From NCBI GenBank assembly GCA_023653785.1, contig JAMKCH010056779.1, forward strand, positions 1 to 64,000: a DNA stretch of 64,000 nt, written 5' to 3'. Under the pieces are notes generated by a model. It was not told the DNA's origin and ran no database searches. It worked only from the letters and a program-made list of their open reading frames with translations. This document shows positions 35,745 to 46,429 of this stretch, piece by piece (position 1 is the first letter of the stretch; each line of letters begins with the position of its first letter). The position numbers and the translations under genes were made by a program. The DNA comes from Ophioderma brevispina. Lineage: Eukaryota; Echinodermata; Ophiuroidea; Amphilepidida; Ophiodermatidae.

Positions 35745-37368
35745 TGGTTCCCTTAACTGGTGTTGTTACCACCTCTCCTCGTTGGATATACCACAACTGC
35801 TCATCTAACAAGAGAACTGTTGGCTTGCTGTTATTTGCCATTCTGTTTCCGTTCTGTGTCTGTTTGGCCTGCTACTGGTGTCTTATTTCCAATTCTGCCT
35901 GCTCATTAGTTCCATGTGGCCTATTATCAGATGTTTCTCTTTCCTTTTTGCTTTTGTTTTGCGTGGGTTTTTGATGTTTATTCTGTTTACAGAATCACAA
36001 TTTTTTGGGAATGCCGCAGGACGTGTCTTGTCTGATTGTTTGGTTATTTGGTTTGGTTTGGTTTTGTCATTCTGTTTAATTTTGAGCGATTTGACATGTC
36101 TGCTAATGAAAGTGAACCAACTGATTCTTTTTTTGAAAAATGCAAAGTATTGCTGATCTTAAAGACAGTGTTCACCTTATTGACAATAATGAAGTTCAAA
36201 GAATTGTCAACATCTTCATATGTTCAATAGCCAATCAATAAACTCAATCAATAACCTTTGAGTATGTCACAAAACCATACTTCCCGCAATCTTACAACAT
36301 TTAACGCAAATGTCAAATCGACCAATCCGAATTTGTACTCTCTTTTTGACGAAGCATATCTTTTGTTCTACATAATCGCATTGAAATGAAATAACGGCAA
36401 AGAAAATCTTATTTATTTGGCTTAAGAGGGCATACCAAACAAAGACCCTGCATACTTATTTTGTACAAAATACCTGTGTCCCGGTGTAGTGTTAACATTT
36501 TTTTGGGACAGCCTGTAGTGCATCTGAGGTACGGTGGAATGAACTCGATGGATCTCTCTGTGAATAAACAACTCTAGGAGCATCATCAGCACTCTCACAG
36601 GAGTTTGTTCTGTCGTAGGCCTACATGAGGACAACAAATCTTTCAATTCTTTCAATTAGTTCTTTCAAGGTATCTTCGAAAGGAGGAGTTCTTCCAAGGG
36701 TTGCAAAAGCTTTTACAACATCAGGGAAGATTTAGCTTGCTTCCCATGCTGTTTTCTTTCCTTTGTGCAAAATAAAGGATCATCATCAGAGACAACACTT
36801 TCTCTGGTCCTAGTATATGTACATATATAGTATATGTGCTGGTATGAATCTTTCCAGTACCAAATGCTATCCGGAGTTCAGTGAGGTTGGACTGGCTGAA
36901 CAAGGCTACAGACAAAACAAAGTCCGTGTACACGGTCACAGCGTAACCCTCTGGTATCCTTGAGCAGCAACATCGGCTGCATGAAGTAGAAGCCCGCTGT
37001 TAGCTTCTTCATGTGTACATGGAGATAGATAGTTATAAATTGTTAGTATCTTGATCATTACAACATCACCCACTAATGCTACAGCTGCTGCTAGTTACAG
37101 CCTTAAACTATGAAGGGATGCGTGCATGCAATGTGGAATGGAGGTTCTACAAGTTATCTGAAAGAACAAAATGAAGAATGAATGAGTAAATGAATGACTG
37201 AAATAATCCAAAAATACTTTGGTAATTTTTAACAGTCATGCCTGACATGAGCATTTTCTGGTATTTTGGTCCATTGTAATCATGAATTAAGCACTCGGTA
37301 TTAAATATTAATATGACAACATTCTTAGAAATTACACATTAACAGCACAAGACATCACATAAAACGTT

Positions 37369-37388
37369 AAAAAAAAAAAAAAAAAAAA
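37369..37388. other. Run of 20 A in the right arm
   Basis: The sequence before it (acataaaacgtt) is broken off. The intact version continues at 37,960 as cgttacctgg. After the run a second copy of sequence from 36,239 begins. This is the clearest candidate for an assembly join. Confidence 0.65.
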
Positions 37389-37961
37389 CAATAACTCAAT
37401 CAATAACCAAATTTTGAGTATGTCACAAAACCATACTTCCCGCAATCTTACAAATGTAACCAATGCAAATCGGACCAATCCGAATTTGTACTCTTCTTTT
37501 TGACGAAGCATATCTTTTGTTCTACATATCGCATTGAAATGAAATAAACGGCAAATAAAGCTTATTTATTTGGCTTTAAGAGCATACCAAAAAAGACCCA
37601 TGCATACTTTAGTTTTGTACAAAATACCTGTGTCCCGAGTGTTAACATTTTTTGGGACAGCCTGTAGTGCATCTGAGGTAGGTGGAATGAACTCGATGGA
37701 TCTCTCTGTGAATAATCAGCACTCTCACAGGAGTTTGTTCTGTCGTAGGCCTACATGAGGACAACAAATCTTTCAATTCTTTCAATTAGTTCTTTCAAGG
37801 TATCTTCGGAAGGAGGAGTTCTTCCAAGGGTTGCCTGACATGAGCATTTTCTGGTATTTTGGTCCATTGTAATCATGAATTAAGCACTCGGTATTAAATA
37901 TTAATATGACAACATTCTTAGAAATTACACATTAACAGCACAAGACATCACATAAAACGTT
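37389..37961 (-). repeat. Re-duplicated segment of the right arm
   Basis: About 37,389-37,832 repeats 36,239-36,705, and 37,833-37,961 repeats about 37,240-37,369 almost without difference. Between them about 540 bp present in the first copy is missing, with a short gcc-like match at the junction. It looks like an alternative allele with a deletion, appended by the assembler. Confidence 0.75.
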
Positions 37962-39705
37962 ACCTGGTAGAATGGCAATAAAACCTGTAAGGTGCAACTT
38001 GACAAAGAAAATCAGCAGTACATTTAAGGCATGTTATTAATCTGATAGTGGCAGCCATGTTGAACATGACAGCCATCTTGTTTATGTGAAACACATAGAC
38101 AATAATGTTTAAGGTTTAACCATACCAAGACACTAATGTTTTAGAATGTTGATTAAATCTTATCAGTTACCATGACACAGAGAAAATCAATAGTACCTTT
38201 AACATATCAAATTTACAATGGCTGTTATTTTTAATTTGGCAGCCACTTTGAATATGGCAGCCATTTTGATATCATGTACATTGGCATTTATAACAACAAA
38301 ATATAAGTTTGGATACGTTGAGGGCTGAAAGTTATATTATAAAATCAACGAAACATGGTTTGCACTGTTAACTACAAAATAAGAAGCTTTTACATGTTCG
38401 CGGCAGCCATCTTTAATTTAGGTTCCAATGTGTGACCGCCATTTTGAATTAAACTAATATATTGGTGAAATAATATAAATATTGATTTAAAAAGTTAAAT
38501 CAAGTCTTATCTGACCTATATAATACAGTTTAAAATCACATATTTGCGAATTAAGCATGCTTTTTAGAATGGCGGCCATATTGGAAGGAAATTAATTTGG
38601 CCCCTAAACCAGACTGGTTTAGCATACCAATAGCTTGCCAAATTTTATACTTTTCACCCAAAATGCACAATAGTTTCCAAATTCTGCTAAGGTTTAAAAA
38701 GTTATAGTTTCAGTACAATAGGCACATGGCGGTTCAAGGTCATCCTGGGGTAAAATTTACAGAATGGTACGATTTTAATCGAAGCGGTTGTAAATTGTTC
38801 AATTTCCCACACTAGATTAATATATTCTTTGTTTGATCGTTCTATATAAGAATTACAGAGCTATGACTAGTGACCGCCCATAGACCCTATTCCCCCAGTC
38901 ACTTTTTGCATTGCAATTAGGCAACGAATATCATAGATGGTGCAACCAGTATATTTTCAGCTCCTGTACCATTAGACGAACAATTTGACACCATTTTTTT
39001 TTATAACGAATGGATACTGAAAACTTATCCCCACTGTGACCTTGAACCCCTGTATAAACCTTATCTCCACTCTTAAAAATATATATTCCACTCCTGGCCT
39101 GACTGGCCTAATTACCGCTTGCCCCATTTTCATTTGGGGCAGCCGGTGATATCCTTCTCCGGCCAGTTCCTGCTGCTGACCATGAGTTTGGGCGGTGCCA
39201 ACATTAGGCTTTTACTTGGATTGAAGCTTTTGAGGAGGTCAAAGTTTTGGAACCGCATTTGGTTATATTCATTTTAACCACAGCAAAGTTCTGAGATATG
39301 TCTACAGCAGATGTGAGCAACATTTCGGTATCTGAAGAAAGCTACTATTTTTCTCATTTACCCTGTTCTTCTTCTTCTTCTTAGCGCATCCACAAGTCAT
39401 TGGTGATGGCTTGTGGTGATGTCAGGATTTATTCAACTGAGTAAGCTGTTCTGGGCCGCGTGTGCCTATGATACGGATGCTCCTGACAAGCTCGCTTTTT
39501 GAAGCTGGAGGCGGACTGGGAAGAGTCAGGGGTTTTTACCCTACTCTTATTCGACACTGGCTGTGATGTACATACATGTACAGTTGTGGCTCTCGGTACG
39601 GACGGGACCGACGGTTTAACGTCCCCTTCGAAGGACGGGATGCTTTCATGATTCATTTGCCCAATTCCAAGTGAACCATGGAGGAGAGTGGTATTATATA
39701 TTTAA

Positions 39706-39850
39706 TCAGTAGCTGGCATACAGATCAAATCCAGAATTGCGTACCCGAATAAATCCCAGCAAGTGACCCCACTGGGATTCGATTTCGAACCGGGAATTGT
39801 TGGTAAATTTGCGCCACAGGCAAGCACCCTAACCACTAGACCACGCTTAG
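39706..39850 (-). mobile_element. Second tRNA-derived SINE family (candidate)
   Basis: On the minus strand, tggtctagtggt (39,832-39,843) fits an A box and ggttcgaaatc (39,781-39,791) fits a B box, about 40 bp apart. The head resembles Glu/Asp-type tRNAs (gtggtctagtggttaggg). The body differs from the SINE at 9,955. It abuts the outer end of the large inverted repeat. The 3' end is not defined. Confidence 0.65.
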
Positions 39851-40514
39851 CCTGTGAAATCTTAGGGATAAACAAAAATGTGCCCTATTTTGGTCGAACA
39901 ATGTTAATTTCACAGAGTACTCTATGAGAATTACAAAATCACGTTCTTAGTTCTCACATCAAAACGGATTGAAATATCGCCGCGAAACTTCACGGATGGT
40001 GTTAATAAAATAAATGCGATAATTTTGCACGCAAGTTCACTATCAAGTGCGATTCTTCCAATACAGCTTCATTGGAAAATATCCAGTCTTTATTGTTCAT
40101 GTAAGTAGGAAATAGAATAAGTAGGGAAGGGGAAAATAGAGCAATTTCACATCCCAGTAAATTAACTGCAAGCTACATCTTTGTATCCTTTAGAATGCCA
40201 AGGCCTCATTATCTTCAGTCTTCACATTTTACAATTTTACTGGCCTATTTCATTTAACTATGCTTAAAATATCAGCTTGAACTGTAACTCACATAATACT
40301 TTGGAAAAAAAATCGACAATACGAAAGCATATAACCACATTAAATAAGTGTTATCCAATTTGAAGGTAAGAAAGTAGTGGAGTATTGATAAAGATACACC
40401 TCACTGCTAGATTTTAAGTTGCTATGGAAACTTACCCATTCAAGTTTGATCTATGAGACACAGATAGAGCGGGTTGAAAATACAATACAATATAAGACAC
40501 GATGAAAATAGGAA
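39851..40514. other. No gene recognised
   Basis: AT-rich spacer between the candidate SINE and the split L2-like LINE. I see no domain or repeat. Confidence 0.4.
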
Positions 40515-40728
40515 ACTCTTAAAGAACATATTGAAAAGGCATCCCGAGGCCGTATGTTTTGAGTAGTTTAAAATTTGGACCCCTTGACCCCCTTTTGAAA
40601 AAGTAGCGAATATAACATTCCTGTCCAAAATTGTTGAAAAAGCTGTGGCAATGCAGGTAACTAATCATGTTGAGAGCAACCATCTTGGTGAGAAGTATCA
40701 ATCTGTCTACAGTAGGCATCACAGCACT
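40515..40728 (+). pseudogene. L2-like LINE RT, 5' part of a split copy
   Basis: The frame reads SKIVEKAVAMQVTNHVESNH and then LGEKYQSVYSRHHST, matching the conserved L2/CR1 RT region ahead of the first catalytic block. It stops exactly at acagcact (40,721-40,728) and resumes in the same frame at 41,349-41,356. The intervening 620 bp is a LINE of another clade on the opposite strand. Upstream of 40,560 the sequence is the repeat seen again at 41,551. Confidence 0.85.
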
Positions 40729-41348
40729 TCTTCTTCTTCTTCTTATCGTGTCCAAACACTGTGGTTCTCAAATATGATCCAGCCAGAGATGGGTACAACG
40801 TCTGGCTGCTTCACCGAATTCCGCAAGGTCCTTATTTGTGCATTGTTGCTCCAGCAGTGGGCAGACCAAGAGGTGTTCCATTGTCTGTGGTGCTGTCCAC
40901 AACCACAGCTAGTATCCTGATCTGCTTCCAGATAGCCCCAATTCCGCAAAGAAACCTTAGATCGGCCATCCCTGGTTCCCAATCCGTTGAGGCATCGCCA
41001 CCCAGCCCACGAGGAGCCAGCCCCAGCCAGGCGGGAGACGCCCACCAGGTTCAATACCGATAGATGTTACTTGGTTGATGGCAAGTCTTTCTTTCCACAA
41101 GGCGACCTCCTTAGAGACTGTCTCAAGAGGTTGGACCTTGCTTAAGAAATTCCCCCTGGACTCAAGGCGGCCGGCAGCAGGCATCCGTCCAGACACAGGG
41201 TGCTTCTCATTAGATACTTGGCAGCCACGCTCCTGCATGCTCGCTACGCCACGACGGATGTCCGGTGGAGCAATTCCCGCTAGGATGTACAAGTTTTCCG
41301 TTGGTGTCGGACGGAGGCATCCTGTGATAAGCCGGCAGGAGGCATCCA
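40729..41348 (-). pseudogene. I/Nimb-like LINE 3' end, inserted in an L2-like LINE
   Basis: Minus-strand frame with SCRLITGCLRPTPTENL and YILAGIAPPDIRR (about 41,250-41,345) and a C-terminal Cys/His segment (CGQ.HRQ...SAHCW, about 40,850-40,915) like the DHxxxCP region of this clade. The 3' tail is a short (AAG)n tract at about 40,729-40,744. The 8-bp target duplication acagcact flanks it (40,721-40,728 and 41,349-41,356). The 5' truncation, 3' simple-repeat tail and target duplication together are a textbook LINE insertion. Confidence 0.9.
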
Positions 41349-41550
41349 ACAGCACTGAGACTGCACTTCTCAGGGTGAAAAATGATGTGCTAAAGTGTCT
41401 TGATGGTGGCCAGGCTGTTTTCGTGGTGTTACCTGACTTGTCGGCAGCGTTTGACACGGTGGATCACCACATTTTGCTACAAAGACTTAAATGTCGGTTT
41501 GGTATAGGGGGTACTGTAAATAGCTGGTTTGCATCATATATTAAACACTA
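41349..41550 (+). pseudogene. L2-like LINE RT, 3' part of the split copy
   Basis: Starts at the second acagcact and continues STETALLRVKNDVLKCL, then FVVLPDLSAAFDTVDHHILL (about 41,418-41,480), the first catalytic palm block with its Asp retained. It then reads to NSWFASYIKH and stops at 41,551, where unrelated tandem DNA begins. The later RT boxes are missing. Confidence 0.85.
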
Positions 41551-42120
41551 AAAGAACATATTGAAAAGCATTATACCATTGGTTCCAGAGACCGCATGTT
41601 TGGAGTAGTTTAAAAGTTTGACCCCCCCTGTAACCTTAAATTGGCCCTTATTAAAAAGGTGGCGAATATAACACTGCTATCCAAAATTGTTGAAAAAGCT
41701 GCGGCATGTCTGGTAACTAAGTAACCATGTTGGAAGCAACTATCTTGGTGAGATGTATGGAGTAGTTTAAAAGTTTGACCCTGTGTAACCTTAAATCGGA
41801 CCCCTATTGAAAGAAGTGACACACAATGGAGGCCACTAACGACCTTACATTGATAACCAAAGAGACCGCATGTTTGGAGTAGTTTAAAAGTTTGACCCCC
41901 CCCCCCCTGTAACCTTAAATGCGCCTGATTAAAAAGTGTTGGCGAATATAACATGCTATCCACAATTAAAAAGCTGCCGCAGTCTGGTAACTAAGTAAAC
42001 CATGTGGAAGCAATATTTGGTGAGAAGTATGAGTAGTTTAAAAGTTTGACCCGTGTAACCTTAAATTGGACCCTATGACAAGAAGTGGACACCACAATTT
42101 GAGACCACTAATACATTACA
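41551..42120 (+). repeat. Decaying tandem array derived from an L2-like LINE segment
   Basis: The words gagtagtttaaaagtttgacc and gtaaccttaaat recur near 41,600, 41,757, 41,874 and 42,028. They alternate with ggcgaatataacactgctatcc and aaaaagctgc.g words that encode the ANITLLSKIVEKAAA part of the RT. Unit size varies from about 117 to 154 bp. Sequence at 40,515-40,700 is the same unit. Confidence 0.75.
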
Positions 42121-42259
42121 TTGATATACCAAGGTATCAAACCTTAGATGTAGGCGGCATGAACGAAATCCGTAAATAAGGACCCATGATATTCTGTCCT
42201 GCTCTAATTTAATGCTGACTGCGCGTGCTGCCCTAATAAAAGAACCAGGCGAAATGGAC

Positions 42260-42935
42260 AAACCATGCAAGATGGTGGATACTGATGTTTCGTGAGCAAC
42301 ATGGATAAAATCTCAATGTACACTTTGTCATCCATAAGCATTTGAGATAGGGAAAGTGGAAATTAAAAGGGAAGTTTAAAATTGCTAAAGTGTAAAACGG
42401 CGCCCCGTGTAAAGTTTATAGACATTTATCTACAATCTCTTAGTGTTTTGCATACAGGCCAAAAACTGGTCAGATCATCAGGTGTGTAAATAATGATCCG
42501 ATTTGTTTCAAATTGGTTAAATTGTTCTAATGGACAGGAATATACAATTTTGCTTTATGTTAATAGAGGTGCAGAGGTATCCAGCAGAGGCTGAGTGCTG
42601 ATCCCCTATGCCCCTTTAGACCCTATAAAGCATTTCCAACCATAAATTTATATTCCAAAATGTGAAACATAATTCCAACAGCATGAAGAATATGAGCCCA
42701 TTTTGAGAATAGTCTGTACATTTGTAATATTTTACCCCACGATGAAAGCATACTGTGTTAAAAATCCTAAATTGTTTTAAATATATCAAACTATACGTTT
42801 TAATCCTTAGGACCGTGAACATGTCTATACATCTTTAACACCGTATTAAACATTTACACATTTTATACATGCTAATTTACCCCTTCCCTATCTCAAGATT
42901 TGGAATCAATGTTGCCGAGAAACCATCAAACCATT
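42260..42935. mobile_element. Foldback/MITE-like inverted repeat
   Basis: About 42,260-42,440 pairs with 42,815-42,935 as reverse complement: gagatagggaaagtgg near 42,350 against ccccttccctatctcaa near 42,882, and ttatagacattta near 42,417 against its inverse near 42,820. A related end sequence occurs at 53,285-53,460. No frame of interest lies inside. Confidence 0.6.
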
Positions 42936-43160
42936 TTGTACAAACTCTTGTGCAAAGACATCCTATGGATCTACCGCTAGACTATATGTACAACATGTAT
43001 CACATTCAGATGTTTAGTAAGCTTTAGATAACAACGTTGTCTGGATCGTGTTTGATGATAATGAAGAAGACTGTCACAGTGTTGCATGTTTTCTTTCATG
43101 ACTAATTGGCTAACATCATGCGTTTCATTTCATCAGGTCTTTAACAAGACATTTATTTAA

Positions 43161-43841
43161 AGGGACATAATGGCATGAAAAAAAAATTGACATTATTGAA
43201 AAGGACCCTTACTGAAATCACTTCCACGTGTTTGAAAACAATTTGGACGTTTACATTCTGTAAAAACAGTAAAAACAGGAAGTTCCGGGGGAGGGGGGAG
43301 GTGACACTTTGTGGCAATTCAAAAGCATTCAGACCGGGATTCAGGCATTGTACTTTATTGTAGTTAGATATTGATCTGGCAAATGAAAGATGGATAAGCC
43401 GGGTGAAAGTAATCATATCCGGCAGGTAGCATTAGACCGGGCTCATAGACGACAACGGAATTAAAGCGTGAATTGGAACCAATGTTGCGTGAAGGAAGAG
43501 GCAACTGAATCGATTTGCCCTATTGTCGGGCCCATTTTTTGTTTTCCCCCCCGGACTGTGAGCCGGAGGGGAACTATCAATCACATGCCACACCGGGATT
43601 AGACATATACAATAGCAGTCTGTGAGTTGAGGACAAAATGCTTTCAAGTTGGTAAATGCTGGCAGTTAATGTCAGCATCCTTGTTCCAGAAATTGCCACA
43701 AAATGCAACCTCCCCGAAACTATTCCTGGTTCTACTGTTTTTACAGAATGTAAACATACAAAATGGTTTTCAATGGCAAAATGGTGGAAGTGATTTCAGT
43801 AAGGGCCTTTATCATGTCATTGTTTCATGCCATTATGTCCT
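43161..43841. mobile_element. TTAA-flanked MITE, 681 bp, long inverted arms
   Basis: Ends agggacataatggcatgaaa and, inverted, aggacataatggcatgaaa, differing by one base. TTAA sits at both outer edges (43,157-43,160 and 43,842-43,845). The inverted homology continues about 170 bp inward, including gtttacattctgtaaaaac near 43,248 against its inverse near 43,735. No transposase is present. Confidence 0.85.
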
Positions 43842-43845
43842 TTAA

Positions 43846-46029
43846 AGGGGCATCGAGAGATTTACATATCAGGGTTCCCTAAAAAATGAAAAAGTTATCA
43901 TTTTGCCATGAGTAAAGCAGCTTACTAAAAGCTTTTCATCAAAATATCCCCATATTGAAAGGATTAAAGCTAAGAAGTTTTTTTGGTACAAAATTGTGCA
44001 ATTTCTAATTTCGTATAGAAGCAATCGAAATTCACGCCTATGTTTTACATTGAAAAATATAATCAAATCAAAATCATCTTATTGGCCTCTTTTAAGACAT
44101 TTCTGTAGCATAATACAAGTAAGAAAGCTATCGAGTGTCTAGATTAGTCGAGTGTCTAGTCTAATCTATTTGAAATACTATATGACACAATATTGGGGTG
44201 CCTCAAATTCTCTAGTTGCACCTTTTTAAAAGGCATTGTATGTAATGTTGTCAAAAGGAATAGTTCTTATCGATTTTCAAAGATTAGAGATTCAATGGGA
44301 TTTTAAACCTCCACTACCACGAAAGGATAGGTAAATTTCGTCATTTAATTAAATTACTTCACTGCTTTATCATATTGATCAGCGCACTGACCTTAAATTT
44401 TTTTGAATAATCGATCGTTGTAATACATTTGGCATATAACAATAATAAGAACCTCGATGTCAACATATTGATCCAATTGTCATTTGAACTTGCATTTTGA
44501 GGGAAAACAGACCTTAACCATTATGACATGCATACCAACTAGGCACAGGCTAGTAATGAGGACTTCGAGTACAACGCCACAATCTAATTTTGCGATTGAC
44601 TTACAACAGTTTATTGCATACTGAAAAAATGCCTCTAACAATAATATTGAACGATTCAGGGCGTTCGGATTTCTCCTCGTGGTTAAAACAAGACTGAAGG
44701 AAAACCCGTTCTCCAGTGAAAAGTCTGAATGAAAAGGGCCAGTATTCAGTCCAACGTTGGTGACCCTAAATAAAAAGAGTAGAATTTTTATTTGAAGACC
44801 CATCCTGTTTTCCCATGTAACCAATTCGTTATTACTTTTGGTATAATGATTACTTAGTCCAAACCTAACTTTAAAAATAGTGTTTGCTAGATGATCATTT
44901 GTCATGGGGCGGGGGGGGGGGGGCAGATAAATTTCGGTCAGTTGTGACGTTCAGACAAAATTCAGATGTAAATTTCGCTGATTATTTAAGTACTCAAGTA
45001 TAGTATAGTTATTTCGAAAGACAATGTACTTGCCATTACAACAATTGGTAATGAAAATAACTTTTACTTGGTAATCTTCAGAGTCAGTTGAACGTAGATT
45101 TTTTGTGACCTTTTTTTTTTAACGCACCAGTTTTTCTTACAGCATAATAAAAAATAATTTTATTTATTTATAACTTTCAGTCTCTATTTATGTGGCCTGT
45201 GATTTATGCAAAGTAACTTTCCTTTTTGCCTTGAGGGAGGAAAAACGAATTCACAAACATTTCTTCGTGGAAATTGTCCCTGTGGCGTACAGTCGTGGTT
45301 AGCGCATTCACATTAAATATGACATTTTGAATGCAGGAAGCACATTTGCCTTTATATCTTGCTTCGTTTAAACCAATGGACTAATGGTATGGAGCACTCA
45401 TTGCATGATTTTCTAAAAGGGAATCTAACCTTTAAAACCGAGTTTTTAAAACCAGAGTTAGTCCTTCACGAAGGAACCGGTTGTCCTTTAAACATACTTA
45501 GAAAGGGTGTTGTCTCCTTAAAGGCTCTCAGAGATTTCCCAATTTTCAAACAAATGTGTTTTTTGCTGTACTTACTACTTGTCCATTTACTAATCAGTGT
45601 GTGAAAAAACTAAGCTTAAATCGAAGTCCTCATATAGAAAATAACAACTTGTTATAAAATTCCGGATCTGGAATTTTTGTTATACACGGATACACGGTTA
45701 CACACGGTAGACACGGTATCCAATGGCACTATTATACAGGGCATAAAGTTTACTGCCATGATGAATAACAGAAAATCCGATTCATCTCTAACTTTGGAAT
45801 TGAACATTTTAGGTGACTATCTTTAGTTCTTAGGTGACTATCTTTTGATTTCTCTCAAAATAATTATATTTCTCCAAGAATTGGTGCTACCCAAATGACC
45901 TCGCCACAAACGTCAATTTCTCGGATTTAAAGCGACTGGATTATTTCAAAAGTGGATTTTTTTTGAGAGATTTAGGCCCATAACCTCTTCACAAAAAATA
46001 ACACAACTTATCAACATGTTGTGACTCTT
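43846..46029. other. Mostly unique AT-rich sequence
   Basis: No repeat family or domain is recognised apart from the unassigned frame at 44,480-44,905. There is a G-rich run at about 44,906-44,923 and a duplicated aggtgactatctttagttc-like word at 45,810-45,848. Confidence 0.4.
44480..44905 (-). CDS. Unassigned 141-codon open frame
   Basis: One of the longer uninterrupted frames outside recognised elements. The predicted product is basic to neutral, with hydrophobic stretches in its second half (for example LEVLITSLCLVGMHVIMVK) and no motif I know. There is no visible TATA box, splice pattern or repeat context. In AT-rich animal DNA a frame of this length can occur by chance. It could also be one exon or an unrecognised transposon piece. 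I list it only because nothing else explains the stretch. Confidence 0.12.
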   Translation of the reverse strand: MTNDHLANTIFKVRFGLSNHYTKSNNELVTWENRMGLQIKILLFLFRVTNVGLNTGPFHSDFSLENGFSFSLVLTTRRNPNALNRSILLLEAFFQYAINCCKSIAKLDCGVVLEVLITSLCLVGMHVIMVKVCFPSKCKFK

Positions 46030-46410
46030 CATTTATGCCAAGGGCCATATTTGGACGCCCAACACTCTCTCGGCACTGACTTCGTCTGCTACACCTAGTC
46101 ATTTAGTGGCTTGTGATTCCTCTACATCTAACGGTGACAAAGCTTTCTGCAATTCAGCCACCATTATGAACAAGTTACCTGCAACAATGCGTAGGTCTTA
46201 ACCATACCATTTTTGAAGCAAAATGAAAAACATACTGTTTTTCCAAAGTAACTTAATTACATGTATGTTAAATGATGTTGTAGCTTTACAAGACTGGAGC
46301 TTTAAGATTGTACTTTAAGAGTTTATGTAGTTATGTTGTAAATGTAGTCTATGTACAGCGCCTTGATCATTCTTAATGCTGAGGCGCTATATAAATATCT
46401 GGTATTATAA
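46030..46410 (+). pseudogene. LINE 3' end (C-terminal tail and UTR)
   Basis: The frame around 46,130-46,190 reads GDKAFCNSATIMNKLPATMR, a decayed form of the GDRAFS.AAP.LWN.LP..IR motif found near the C-terminus of L2/CR1-type LINEs. The 3' UTR has gtacagcgccttgatc and gcgctatataaat (46,353-46,398), a pair of motifs shared in part with the minus-strand LINE end at 7,340-7,460. The tatataaat here belongs to the UTR motif and is not a promoter. Confidence 0.75.
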
Positions 46411-46429
46411 TAACTCAGTTGTGACGTCT

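Larger units (their letters stand above)
35745..39704 (-). repeat. Right arm of the ~9.55-kb inverted repeat
   Basis: Inverse of 30,151-34,458. The outer end reads ggtattatatatttaa and the homology stops at this TTAA. It contains a partial internal duplication at 37,389-37,961 that begins directly after a 20-A run. It lacks the 909-bp MITE of the left arm. Confidence 0.9.

Noticed and set aside
30151..39704. CRISPR-like or other regularly spaced array in the palindrome
   Set aside because: Repeats here are two long inverted arms, with no short direct repeats at even spacing.
41551..42120. LTR retrotransposon
   Set aside because: The repeated word is a tandem derivative of a non-LTR RT segment. 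No paired LTRs, primer site, integrase or protease is seen.
46385..46400. TATA box (gctatataaat)
   Set aside because: It is part of a LINE 3' UTR motif that is shared in part with another LINE end at 7,340-7,460.
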